A DNA stretch of 9,527 nucleotides, taken from assembly GCA_049965515.1 (NCBI GenBank), contig JBMFWG010000058.1:1-9527 (forward strand), in the 5' to 3' direction. Of this stretch, positions 1-7,027 are shown piece after piece; position 1 is the stretch's first letter; every line of letters begins with the position of its first letter. Made by a program: the position numbers and the translations under genes. The notes below the pieces were generated by a model. It had not been told where the DNA came from and searched no databases. It was given only the letters and a program-made list of their open reading frames with translations. The stretch comes from UBA4572 sp049965515. Its GTDB lineage: Bacteria > Nitrospirota > Leptospirillia > Leptospirillales > Leptospirillaceae.

Positions 1-3000
1 CCGCCCCGCCTTTTTTTCCGCGGACCACCAGATACACCGCGGGCAAGACCAGAAGGGTCATCGCCGTTGAGCTTGCAAGACCTCCGACGACCACGGCGGC
101 CAGGGGACGCTGGATATTGGCCCCCGTACCCGATGACAGCAGGAGGGGAACGATTCCGATCCCTCCCACCAGCGCCGTCATGAGAACCGGGCGAAGCCGT
201 CTTCGGGCCGCCACCCTGATCGCCTCTTCCGGAGATTTTCCTGCCGACTCCTGCTCCCGGACAAAGGAGAGAAGAAGAACCCCGTTTTGGATCGCCACCC
301 CGAAAAGGGCAATAAATCCGATAGCGGCAGGAATGCTCAGAAACTCCCCGAAAGACTTCAGGGCCACCACCCCTCCCACAAGGGAAAAAGGGATGTTCAG
401 AAGGATCAGGAGCGTGTGGAGAAGCGAGCCGAAGTTCCAGTAAAGAAGAAGAAAAATGACGACAAGAACCAGGGGAACGAGCACCTTGAGCCGCTCGAGA
501 GTGATGCGGGTGTTCTCAAACTCCCCTCCGACCGTCATTTGCAGCCCAGTCGGCAGAGGAAGCTTTTGCTTCACCGCGTCACGGACGCTCGCGACCACAT
601 GGCTCGTCGACCGGCCGGCAATATTGAACTGCAGCATGATCAGACGTTTCCCCCCCTCGTGGTAGACACGGAAGGGACCGGTCTTCTCGGAAAAATGGAC
701 AAGTTGTCCCAACGGGACGGAGACGCCTCGGGGAGTCGTCAGGAGAATCGTCTTCATTCGGGAGACAGAATCACGAATCTCCCGGGGAAAGCGGACATGG
801 AGATGAATGCGCCGGACTCCCTTCAGGACAGTCGTCGTCAGCCCTTCCGGTCCGATCCCCATGCGTATCACCTCGAGGATATCGGAGACGTTGAGCCCAT
901 AATGGCTGATCGCCTCCCTGTCGATCCGAATATCCACATAGGGCTGCCCCGTGATCCGCTGCACCGTGACATCCCGGGTTCCGGGCACCGTCCGGACAAG
1001 GTCCTCAAGACGGGCGGCATAGGAGGTCAAAAGGGAGAGATCGTCGGAGAAGAGTTTGATCGCCACCTGGGCCTTGGCCCCGGAGACCATCTCGTCGATG
1101 CGCTCCTCGATGGGTTGGGTAAAGTCGAAGGACACGGAAGGCAGGTTCCTGTGAAGGCGGGCAGTCATCTGCGCCACCAAATTCCGCTTCGTGACCCCAT
1201 GAGGCCAGAGCTTGCGGTCCTTCAGTGCCACAAAAATCTCCATGTGGCTTGTGACATCGGTATCCGTTCCCGACTGGGCACGTCCGATCCGGGACTGGGT
1301 GAGCGCCACTTCAGGAAACCCCCGGAGGATCCGGTCAACCACCCGGGCCGCCTCGGTCGTCTCCGACAGGGAGGCCGAGGGCCAGAGATCAGCAATGACC
1401 AGAATCGACCCTTCGTCCAGAACCGGAATGAACTCCGTCCCTGTCCTGAAAAGAAGAACTCCCGCCAGGACCATCGCCAGAACTCCCAGGACGAGGACAA
1501 CTCCCCGTCTCCTGAGGGTCCACTCGAGAATGGGAAGATAGAGAGACTCAAGCCGTCTCGCCATGCGCTCCCCGTGGTCCTCCTGACTCTTTCTTTCCGG
1601 GGCCAGCGAGATCATGGCCGGGACAAAGGTGAGCGCGACAATCAGGGAGAAAAGAAGGGCCGTGATGATCGCCAGGCCCATGGGGGCGAACATCTTCCCC
1701 GGCATCCCCGGAAGGAAAAGAATCGGAAGAAAGACCACCACGATGATCAGGATCGAGAAAAAGACCGGACGCACGATCTCAGACCCCGCCCGGACCAGGC
1801 GGTCCTCCGGAGAGAGTCCCGGCCAAAGGGATTCGCTCCGTTCGATATTCTCGGCCATGACGATGGAGGCATCCACCATCATGCCGATCCCGATGACGAT
1901 CCCCCCCAGGCTCATCAGGTCCGCAGCGAGATGGATCCCCTGCATGGCAAGGAAGGTGAGGAGAATCGAGAGAGGAAGTCCCAGGGCCACGGAAAGAGAG
2001 GCCCAGAGGCGTCCGAGGAAAAGGGCCAGGACAATCACCACCAGAATCCCGCCTTCCACAAGGGAGCGGACCACGGTATGGAAGGCCTGACGGATAAGAG
2101 GGGCTTCAATGTAGAAGGGAACGATCCGGATCCCGGGAGGGAGGAGGGTCCGATTGATCAGCCTGACCTTTTTCTCCAGCGCAGAAATGGTCCGAAGGGC
2201 ATTCTCTCCGCGAAGCATCACGACCGTTCCCTTTACCACATCGCGGCTGTCGAGAAGGGCATTTCCCCGACGAACCTCCGGACGAACGACCACCCGGGCC
2301 ACATCCCGCACAAGAACGGGAACGCCTTTCCGCTCGGCGATCACCACCGACAGGATATCCTTCCGGCTATCGATGCGTCCGATCCCCCGCACCAGATAAT
2401 ACTCCCCGGAGCGGTCGAGGGTGCCTCCTCCGACATTATTGTTGTTGAGGGCCAGGGCCTTAGTCACATCCCGAAGCGACAGATGAAAGGCGTCGAGCCG
2501 GAAAGGGTCCACCACCACGAAATAGGACTTGACGTATCCCCCATAGGAGAGCACCGCCGCGACGCCGGGAGTTGTCATGAGCGCGCGCTTGACCACCCAG
2601 TCCTGGAGTGTCCGAAGGCTCATGAGATCGGAGGAGCCTTCGAGCGTGTAGCGGAAGATATTGCCGGTGGGTGTCGAGACGGCCCCGAGAACCGGAGAAG
2701 TTCCAGACGGAAGGAGGTTCTTGATCGTTCCAAGCCGTTCCGTGACCATCGTCCGGGCCCGGTAGATCTCCGTCCGGGAATTGAAGACAACCGTCACCGA
2801 GGAAAGGCCAAAGAGGGTCTTGGATCTGACTGTCCTGACTCCGGGGAGACCGTTCATGACCGGCTCAATGGTGTCGGTGATCTGCTGTTCGACTTCAAGG
2901 GGAGACATGCCGGGAGCTTCGGTCAGAATCGTCACCGAGACGGGAGAGACATCGGGAAAGGCATCCACCGAGAGGTGAAAAAGGGCCATCACCCCCGAGG

Positions 3001-3073
3001 CCGCCAGCAAAAGCGCCACCATCAGGACGATCGCCCGGCGGCGGACGAGCCAGACGAAAAAGGAGCGGATCAT
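1..3073 (-). CDS. Heavy-metal efflux RND pump, CusA/CzcA family (3' end cut by window edge)
   Basis: Inner-membrane proton-driven pump of a tripartite metal exporter. I translated the minus strand codon by codon from the ATG at 3073 and found no stop through 1024 residues; family members are about 1020-1070 aa, so only the tail is missing. TM1 follows the N-terminal MIRSFFVWLVRRR. The large periplasmic loop has the family pattern DAFPDVSP (about 37-44) and EAPGMSPLEVE (53-63). TM4 carries GIGMMVDASIVMAEN (395-409), with D401 and E408 as likely proton-relay residues; the first Asp of the CzcA DFG...DGA motif is replaced by G395. The second half starts at about 525 (GTEFIPVLDEGS, 545-556) and ends in LPAVYLVVRGKKGG. 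The start directly follows the adaptor's TAG with no gap, implying translational coupling. Family assignment is firm. The metal is unclear: TM4 looks CusA-like (monovalent Cu/Ag), but the porter stretch RIDEMVSGAKAQVAIKLF looks CzcA-like. Confidence 0.95.
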   Translation of the reverse strand, partial: MIRSFFVWLVRRRAIVLMVALLLAASGVMALFHLSVDAFPDVSPVSVTILTEAPGMSPLEVEQQITDTIEPVMNGLPGVRTVRSKTLFGLSSVTVVFNSRTEIYRARTMVTERLGTIKNLLPSGTSPVLGAVSTPTGNIFRYTLEGSSDLMSLRTLQDWVVKRALMTTPGVAAVLSYGGYVKSYFVVVDPFRLDAFHLSLRDVTKALALNNNNVGGGTLDRSGEYYLVRGIGRIDSRKDILSVVIAERKGVPVLVRDVARVVVRPEVRRGNALLDSRDVVKGTVVMLRGENALRTISALEKKVRLINRTLLPPGIRIVPFYIEAPLIRQAFHTVVRSLVEGGILVVIVLALFLGRLWASLSVALGLPLSILLTFLAMQGIHLAADLMSLGGIVIGIGMMVDASIVMAENIERSESLWPGLSPEDRLVRAGSEIVRPVFFSILIIVVVFLPILFLPGMPGKMFAPMGLAIITALLFSLIVALTFVPAMISLAPERKSQEDHGERMARRLESLYLPILEWTLRRRGVVLVLGVLAMVLAGVLLFRTGTEFIPVLDEGSILVIADLWPSASLSETTEAARVVDRILRGFPEVALTQSRIGRAQSGTDTDVTSHMEIFVALKDRKLWPHGVTKRNLVAQMTARLHRNLPSVSFDFTQPIEERIDEMVSGAKAQVAIKLFSDDLSLLTSYAARLEDLVRTVPGTRDVTVQRITGQPYVDIRIDREAISHYGLNVSDILEVIRMGIGPEGLTTTVLKGVRRIHLHVRFPREIRDSVSRMKTILLTTPRGVSVPLGQLVHFSEKTGPFRVYHEGGKRLIMLQFNIAGRSTSHVVASVRDAVKQKLPLPTGLQMTVGGEFENTRITLERLKVLVPLVLVVIFLLLYWNFGSLLHTLLILLNIPFSLVGGVVALKSFGEFLSIPAAIGFIALFGVAIQNGVLLLSFVREQESAGKSPEEAIRVAARRRLRPVLMTALVGGIGIVPLLLSSGTGANIQRPLAAVVVGGLASSTAMTLLVLPAVYLVVRGKKGGA

Positions 3074-4168
3074 CTAGGAGCTTTTCTTCCGTTCAAACTG
3101 GGCCTTGACCCAGAATCCGTTATGAATGACGATCCGCTCCCCCGGACGGAGACCGGAGAGAACCGGAACAAGACCCTCCTCGGAGGATCCGACCGTCACA
3201 TTCCGCAGGAGAAAACGGTCCACCCCCTCCCGGACAAAGACCACTCGATGCCCCCCGGAGAGAAAGACCGCACTCTTGGGGACCCAAAGGGTGTTTCCCC
3301 GGGAGGGAACGATGATTCGGACGGGAAGGTACATCCCCGGACGCAGGATCAAGGGGGTATTCCGGAAGATCCCCCGGACAATCACCGTCCGGGTCCGGGG
3401 GTCGGCCAGAGGGCTGATGTATTCAATATGGCCCACAAGCGTCTCCGTGCTTTTGGGCGGACGGATTCGCATCACCTCCCCTATCGACAGGGAAGGAAGA
3501 TCCTGTTCGTAGACACGGGCGTTCACCCGAACCCAGTCAAGGTTGCCAATGACGAAGAGACGGTCCCCGGAGTTGATCGACTGTCCGTCGATGACGTTTT
3601 TTTTTAGCACATAGCCCGTCAGGGGAGAGCGGATCTTGAGATATCGCCGGATGACCCTCGTCGCCTCAAGGCGCCGGATCTCCCGGTCGACCACACCCAG
3701 ATTTTTGAGGCGTGCCAGGGCCGCCTCCCGGATCTTCGGCGACAGGGAGTGCTTCCCTTGAGCCTTTTCCGTTATTTTTTCGAGCCGGATTGCCTGCAGG
3801 TATTCCTGCTGGGCCTCGATATAGTCGGGAGCGAAGGCCGTCATGAGCACCTGCCCGGACAACACTTTGTCTCCGGTATCGACATAGATATTGTGGACAT
3901 AGCCAAAGATCGAGAGGCGGTGAATCGAACGGGCCGTCACATATCGGACCCGATCATCAATAAGGTCCACTTCTCCGTTGGAGCGAATGACCCGGTGGCC
4001 CCGTCCGGGGGAAAGGACCTCGTCGGTGATCCCCAAGGTCCGGATCACATCAGGCGGGATGCGGACTTTCTCTTCCTCCGCCCGAAGGGAGGGAGGAAAG
4101 AAAAGCCCCCCCACCAGGGCAAGACCCAGAAGAATGAGAGAACTCCCTTTGGGAGACTTCCGGATCAT
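3074..4168 (-). CDS. RND periplasmic adaptor (membrane fusion) subunit of the metal exporter
   Basis: Links the RND pump to an outer-membrane channel across the periplasm. I chose the ATG at 4168 (364 aa): it overlaps the upstream TGA as ATGA, has GGAGGG five bases upstream, and puts a signal peptide at residues 1-30 (basic MIRKSPKGSS, hydrophobic core, SLRA before EEEK). An in-frame upstream start at 4201 would add 11 residues with no support. Order of parts: first lipoyl/barrel-sandwich half with V91-G105 (VHNIYVDTGDKVLSG), alpha-hairpin at about 115-172, second half at about 175-210 (SPLTGYVLKKNVIDGQSI), beta-barrel at about 211-290 with RTRTVIVRG and LRPGMYLPVRI, and a membrane-proximal domain with VPKSAV (297-302). 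No Met-rich or metal-binding N-terminal module as in CusB, and no C-terminal extension. A run of nine A encodes L188-N191. Family sure; substrate not. Confidence 0.93.
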   Translation of the reverse strand: MIRKSPKGSSLILLGLALVGGLFFPPSLRAEEEKVRIPPDVIRTLGITDEVLSPGRGHRVIRSNGEVDLIDDRVRYVTARSIHRLSIFGYVHNIYVDTGDKVLSGQVLMTAFAPDYIEAQQEYLQAIRLEKITEKAQGKHSLSPKIREAALARLKNLGVVDREIRRLEATRVIRRYLKIRSPLTGYVLKKNVIDGQSINSGDRLFVIGNLDWVRVNARVYEQDLPSLSIGEVMRIRPPKSTETLVGHIEYISPLADPRTRTVIVRGIFRNTPLILRPGMYLPVRIIVPSRGNTLWVPKSAVFLSGGHRVVFVREGVDRFLLRNVTVGSSEEGLVPVLSGLRPGERIVIHNGFWVKAQFERKKSS

Positions 4169-5034
4169 GCCAGCCCTCCGAGCGAGCTCTCCCGGCGGCA
4201 ACGAAAAACATTCCAGATGGAGTAGACAAGGACGGGAAGGGCCACTCCGAGCATGATGAGGGCGATCATCCAGTTCTCCAGGTCCACATTGTGCCCCATC
4301 AAGTGAAGAGTCTCCTGAGCCCCGCCTCCCACCATAAAAATTGCCCCGCCTCCCAGCAAGGTGAGACTGCCCGTCTTAAGCCCAATGGCCGCAATTTCGC
4401 TGTCCTGGAATTTATGGGTCGTTCGGAGAGAGGCCCCGAAGAGTCCTCCGAGAAGAACCAGCATCGCTGTCGTCCCCAGACCGAAGAGAAGTCCCGGGAG
4501 GAATCCCAGCCAGGGAGACCCCATGCGAGGAGCGGCGACCGTATAGACAAACATGGCAAAGGGACCGACACCGAAGCCGGCAATAAAGCCATGGATCATG
4601 GCCCAGCGCACAGGAAAAACCTCCGGGGTGGCATGAAGCGGAGGGGGCTCCGTGTGCGCGTGCCCCAGAATGGCCGCCGATTGCTCCGCTGGCTGCATGG
4701 GCTCATGATGGTGCCCCAGAAGGTGGAGATGAAGATATCGCCCCCTTCGATGGATCTGCCAGCCGGCAGCCACCATGACCGCGCCGACAATCATGTTCAC
4801 CCAGGAGTTGATTGCCTCCTTCGTAAACCAGGAAAAAAGGAGAAGGTAGGAGATTTCCGATCCCAGAGCCCGTTGGAGGGTAAAGGCCAGGGAAAAATAA
4901 AGCCCGGACCGTAGCCCCTTCTTGCCGGAGGCATTTCCGATGGCGTAACTGAAAGTGATGGGCCAGGTATGTTCGTCGGGAAGGATGCCATGAAGAAGGC
5001 CATAGCCGAAAGACTGAAGAAGAAGGGAAAGCAT
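4165..5034 (-). CDS. Histidine-rich NicO/TauE-like membrane permease, putative heavy-metal (Ni/Co-type) transporter
   Basis: A 289-aa polytopic protein with about six hydrophobic segments. TM1 holds HGILPDEH (15-22), resembling the HxxxPDH-type motif in the first helix of NicO/UreH/RcnA-like nickel and cobalt transporters. A second internal motif, IHGFIAGFGVGP (148-158), begins the second half, as in two-repeat TauE/SafE- and NicO-type permeases. Between the halves is a loop (about 95-134) with at least nine His: H95, H102, H104, H108-H110, H125, H127, H134, plausibly a metal-sensing or metal-binding loop. It is the first gene of the RND operon, and its TGA overlaps the adaptor start (ATGA). 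The start at 5034 has only a weak GGGG-type ribosome site but leaves TM1 intact. Membrane-permease class is well supported. Ni/Co versus other metals, and export versus import, are inferences from the His loop and neighbours. Confidence 0.8.
   Translation of the reverse strand: MLSLLLQSFGYGLLHGILPDEHTWPITFSYAIGNASGKKGLRSGLYFSLAFTLQRALGSEISYLLLFSWFTKEAINSWVNMIVGAVMVAAGWQIHRRGRYLHLHLLGHHHEPMQPAEQSAAILGHAHTEPPPLHATPEVFPVRWAMIHGFIAGFGVGPFAMFVYTVAAPRMGSPWLGFLPGLLFGLGTTAMLVLLGGLFGASLRTTHKFQDSEIAAIGLKTGSLTLLGGGAIFMVGGGAQETLHLMGHNVDLENWMIALIMLGVALPVLVYSIWNVFRCRRESSLGGLA
4174..4179 (-). promoter_or_regulatory. Ribosome binding site fixing the adaptor start
   Basis: On the minus strand GGAGGG lies five bases upstream of the ATG at 4168 and inside the end of the permease gene. 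It argues for the 4168 start rather than 4201 and for translational coupling of permease and adaptor. Confidence 0.7.
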
Positions 5035-5083
5035 TCACACCCCGCGCGCAGGAAATGACGTGTCGACACTCGTTGATACCGTC

Positions 5084-5107
5084 TATTGATGATACATGAT
5101 ATCAATA
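5084..5107. promoter_or_regulatory. Inverted repeat, candidate operator of the metal-export operon
   Basis: Perfect 7-bp arms TATTGAT (5084-5090) and ATCAATA (5101-5107) flank a 10-bp A/T-rich centre that itself contains smaller GATA/TATC symmetry. The element is conspicuously A/T-rich in this G/C-rich setting and covers the -10 box of the proposed operon promoter, the typical place for a repressor of the ArsR/SmtB or similar type. No regulator gene is present in the window, so the binding protein is unknown. The dyad is seen directly; its role is inference. Confidence 0.55.
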
Positions 5108-5118
5108 ACGGCGATCAA
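5089..5118 (-). promoter_or_regulatory. Candidate sigma-70 promoter of the permease-adaptor-pump operon
   Basis: On the minus strand a -35-like TTGATC (5118-5113) is followed after 18 bases by a -10-like TATCAT (5094-5089), 4/6 and 5/6 matches to consensus. Transcription would begin near 5082, giving a leader of about 48 nt before the ATG at 5034. The -10 box lies within the inverted repeat, so occupancy of that repeat would block polymerase. Confidence 0.5.
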
Positions 5119-5122
5119 GAGG

Positions 5123-5160
5123 AAAACACGCTCCCGGCGAAAGGATCAGCCCGGAGGAGC
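5123..5160 (-). terminator. Weak intrinsic terminator candidate after accA
   Basis: Eleven bases past the accA stop, the minus strand can pair GCTC-CCGG (5160-5151, two-base bulge) with CCGG-GAGC (5137-5130), followed by GTGTTTTCC with four T at 5126-5123. The stem is interrupted and the T tract is short, so termination may be partial. An alternative 5-bp hairpin in the same place (CCCGG/CCGGG) has its T-run on the wrong side. Confidence 0.3.
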
Positions 5161-5170
5161 CGGGAAAAAG

Positions 5171-6022
5171 TCAGGCAAGAGTCCGGAAGCGAACCATAGC
5201 AGTAAACTTTTCGTATCGTGAGGAGAGAAGATCAGAAGAAGAAATGGACTCCACCTCGGAGAGGTGCTTCAAGAGGGACGATTTGAGAAGCTGACTGGCC
5301 CGGGCCACATCCTTCTGGGCTCCCCCAGGAGGCTCGGGAACGATTTCGTCAATGATGCCCATCTCGAGGAGATTCGGAGCAGTCATGCGCAAGGAAGAGG
5401 CGGCATCGGAGGATCGGGCCGGATCGTTCCAGAGGATCGCGGCACAGGCTTCGGGGGAGATAACGGAATAGATGGAGTTCTCCATCATCAGAACCCGATC
5501 GCCCACCCCCAGAGCCAAAGCCCCTCCGCTTCCCCCCTCCCCGATCACTACAGCGACGATGGGGACAGCAATCCCGAACATTTCCTGGATGTTTCGGGCA
5601 ATCGCCTCCACCTGACCCCGCTCCTCGGCCTCGATACCGGGATAGGCTCCCGGCGTGTCAATCAGAGAGATGATGGGAAGACCGAACCGCTCGGCCAGCC
5701 TCATGACACGAAGGGCCTTCCGGTACCCTTCTGGATGGGCCATTCCGAAGTTTCGTGTTACCCGGTCCTTGAAGGACTTTCCCTTGTAATTGGCAACGAT
5801 GGCCACGCTTCGGCCGTCAAGAGACGCCAGGCCCGCCAGGACCGACGGATCGTCCCGGAAGCTCCGGTCACCATGCAGCTCCATGAAATTGGAAAAGATT
5901 CTCTGCACATAGTCCCATGCGGTGGGTCTGTCATTGGCCCGGGCAAGAAGAACCCGGTTCCATGTCTCCGTGACCGATTCCGTCGAACGAATACCTTCAG
6001 CCAAAACGACCTTGCGTGCCAT
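5171..6022 (-). CDS. accA: Acetyl-CoA carboxylase, carboxyltransferase alpha subunit
   Basis: With AccD, transfers the carboxyl group from carboxybiotin on BCCP to acetyl-CoA, making malonyl-CoA for fatty-acid synthesis in the cytosol. The protein is 283 aa. Landmarks: NFMELHGDRSFRDD (45-58), RNFGMAHPEGYRKA (90-103), DTPGAYPGIEAEERGQ (122-137), the oxyanion-hole region GEGGSGGALALGVGDRVLM (161-179) and YSVISPEACAAILW (185-198), all typical of AccA. The start has an excellent AGGAGA site seven bases upstream, and an in-frame TGA lies just five codons before it, so the protein cannot be longer. It is therefore shorter than the usual approximately 315-320 aa, lacking most of the N-terminal acidic helical segment. 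accD is not in the window. The gene has its own strong promoter and is not functionally related to its neighbours. Confidence 0.96.
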   Translation of the reverse strand: MARKVVLAEGIRSTESVTETWNRVLLARANDRPTAWDYVQRIFSNFMELHGDRSFRDDPSVLAGLASLDGRSVAIVANYKGKSFKDRVTRNFGMAHPEGYRKALRVMRLAERFGLPIISLIDTPGAYPGIEAEERGQVEAIARNIQEMFGIAVPIVAVVIGEGGSGGALALGVGDRVLMMENSIYSVISPEACAAILWNDPARSSDAASSLRMTAPNLLEMGIIDEIVPEPPGGAQKDVARASQLLKSSLLKHLSEVESISSSDLLSSRYEKFTAMVRFRTLA

Positions 6023-6144
6023 GAAATCTCCTGCTCATTCGCTCTTCGCCCGCTCCAGAGAGGATCGGGTTCAGTGCGGGTGAAGTTCGGGGGATGCCCT
6101 CCCCTCTCTTCCAAAACCATCCGGGACCTGATCCCATTTTGGAC

Positions 6145-6173
6145 AGAATAATCGTCTTAAAACGAATTGTCAA
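6145..6173 (-). promoter_or_regulatory. Sigma-70-type promoter of accA
   Basis: On the minus strand a perfect -35 TTGACA (6173-6168) is followed after exactly 17 bases by TATTCT (6150-6145), a 4/6 -10 match. Predicted start near 6138 gives a leader of about 115 nt before the accA ATG. The leader is G-rich in places (GGGGAGGGCATCCCC can fold), but I recognise no known riboswitch in it. The promoter separates accA transcription from the upstream cob genes. Confidence 0.65.
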
Positions 6174-6208
6174 AGTCTTGAGAGGGGTCCCGAGCCGGGA
6201 GATCTACC

Positions 6209-7027
6209 TCAAAAGCCCCCTGAATGGGCGTCGAGAGCCGTCGAGAGAGAGAGAGCCAGAAGAAACAGGATCTCCCCCGACTCCACCAGGAATCCGGCCA
6301 CATCCCCAGAAAACCCGTCCACTTTCGGAAGATAGAGACGACCCAGGGCAAACATCCCCAGAAAGGCCGCCCCCGCCGCCCAGAAGATCCGCTCCTCCCC
6401 CGTCAGGAAGACTCCCAGTGCTCCCAGGAGGAGGAGAACCATTGAGGAGACTCCGCTTCCTTCCAAAAGGGTCGTCCCTAATCCCCCCTCTGCCCCAGGA
6501 AACCGTCCCGCCAGAATTCGGGAGATCGCCGGAAGAAAGGCCCGGGAGAGAACGGGCGCCAGGAAGAGGGCCCAAAGACGCGGGTGGGCCAGGAAGATCC
6601 CCGTTCCTTTGGCCAGAACATAAAGGATGAGCCCAAGGATCCCGAAGACTCCCTTCCGGGGATCCTTGCGGATCCGGCGCTTCTCTTCCGGGGAGACCGG
6701 AGCATAGGCACATTCGAGGGTATCGGCCACCCCGTCGAGATGGATCCCGCCCGTGAGGAGGATCCAGCCCCCCAGCAGAATCAGTGTCTCAAGCGGGAGG
6801 GGGACGACCGGGAAAAATCGACGGAGCGTCCAGGAAAAGAGGGCCAGGAGAGCTCCCAGAAGAAGCCCGGCACCAAGAAGGGTGGCGGGACCGATGCGCA
6901 GAGGAGCCCCCGAGAGGTGAATGGAACGGGGAACGGGAAGTCGGGTCAGAAAGGCAAGCCCCAGAAGGAATCCTGCCACATTGGCGTTGACAACCGGCCT
7001 TTCCCCTTCGGGAGGAGAGGCACTCAC
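6209..7027 (-). CDS. cobS: Adenosylcobinamide-GDP ribazoletransferase (cobalamin synthase)
   Basis: Membrane enzyme that joins adenosylcobinamide-GDP to alpha-ribazole (or its phosphate), the last joining step of cobalamin synthesis. The protein is 272 aa, hydrophobic throughout with about six or seven membrane segments. Signature elements: GGIHLDGVADTLE (93-105, family GGLHLDGLADT), RKDPRKGVFG (120-129, family MKDSRIGxFG) and GFSGDVAGFLVESGEI (238-253, family GxTGDxxGAxxExxE). The GTG start overlaps the cobT stop as GTGA, pointing to coupled translation, although no strong ribosome site is visible. An internal GTG at residue 17 is a possible alternative start. The substrates come from CobU and CobT encoded just upstream. 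Confidence 0.94.
   Translation of the reverse strand: MSASPPEGERPVVNANVAGFLLGLAFLTRLPVPRSIHLSGAPLRIGPATLLGAGLLLGALLALFSWTLRRFFPVVPLPLETLILLGGWILLTGGIHLDGVADTLECAYAPVSPEEKRRIRKDPRKGVFGILGLILYVLAKGTGIFLAHPRLWALFLAPVLSRAFLPAISRILAGRFPGAEGGLGTTLLEGSGVSSMVLLLLGALGVFLTGEERIFWAAGAAFLGMFALGRLYLPKVDGFSGDVAGFLVESGEILFLLALSLSTALDAHSGGF

Noticed and set aside
287..3607. 1106-aa plus-strand ORF
   Set aside because: It is exactly antisense to and in codon register with two well-recognised RND genes, is extremely rich in H, D, R, G and P, and has no recognisable domain; the minus-strand genes explain the openness.
3074..4201. Longer adaptor start at 4201
   Set aside because: It would overlap the permease gene by 37 bases and place polar residues ahead of the signal peptide; the 4168 ATG has GGAGGG and the typical ATGA overlap.
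5146..5170. CCCGG-CTCCT-CCGGG hairpin beside a T5 run as accA terminator
   Set aside because: On the accA strand the T-run precedes the hairpin, which is the wrong order for an intrinsic terminator.
6188..6200. TCCCG-GCT-CGGGA hairpin after cobS as terminator
   Set aside because: The 5-bp stem is followed by CCCCTCTC with no T tract; too weak to list as a terminator.
6094..6630. 178-aa plus-strand ORF over cobS
   Set aside because: Antisense to cobS, Pro/Arg-rich low-complexity composition, no domain; shadow of the real gene.
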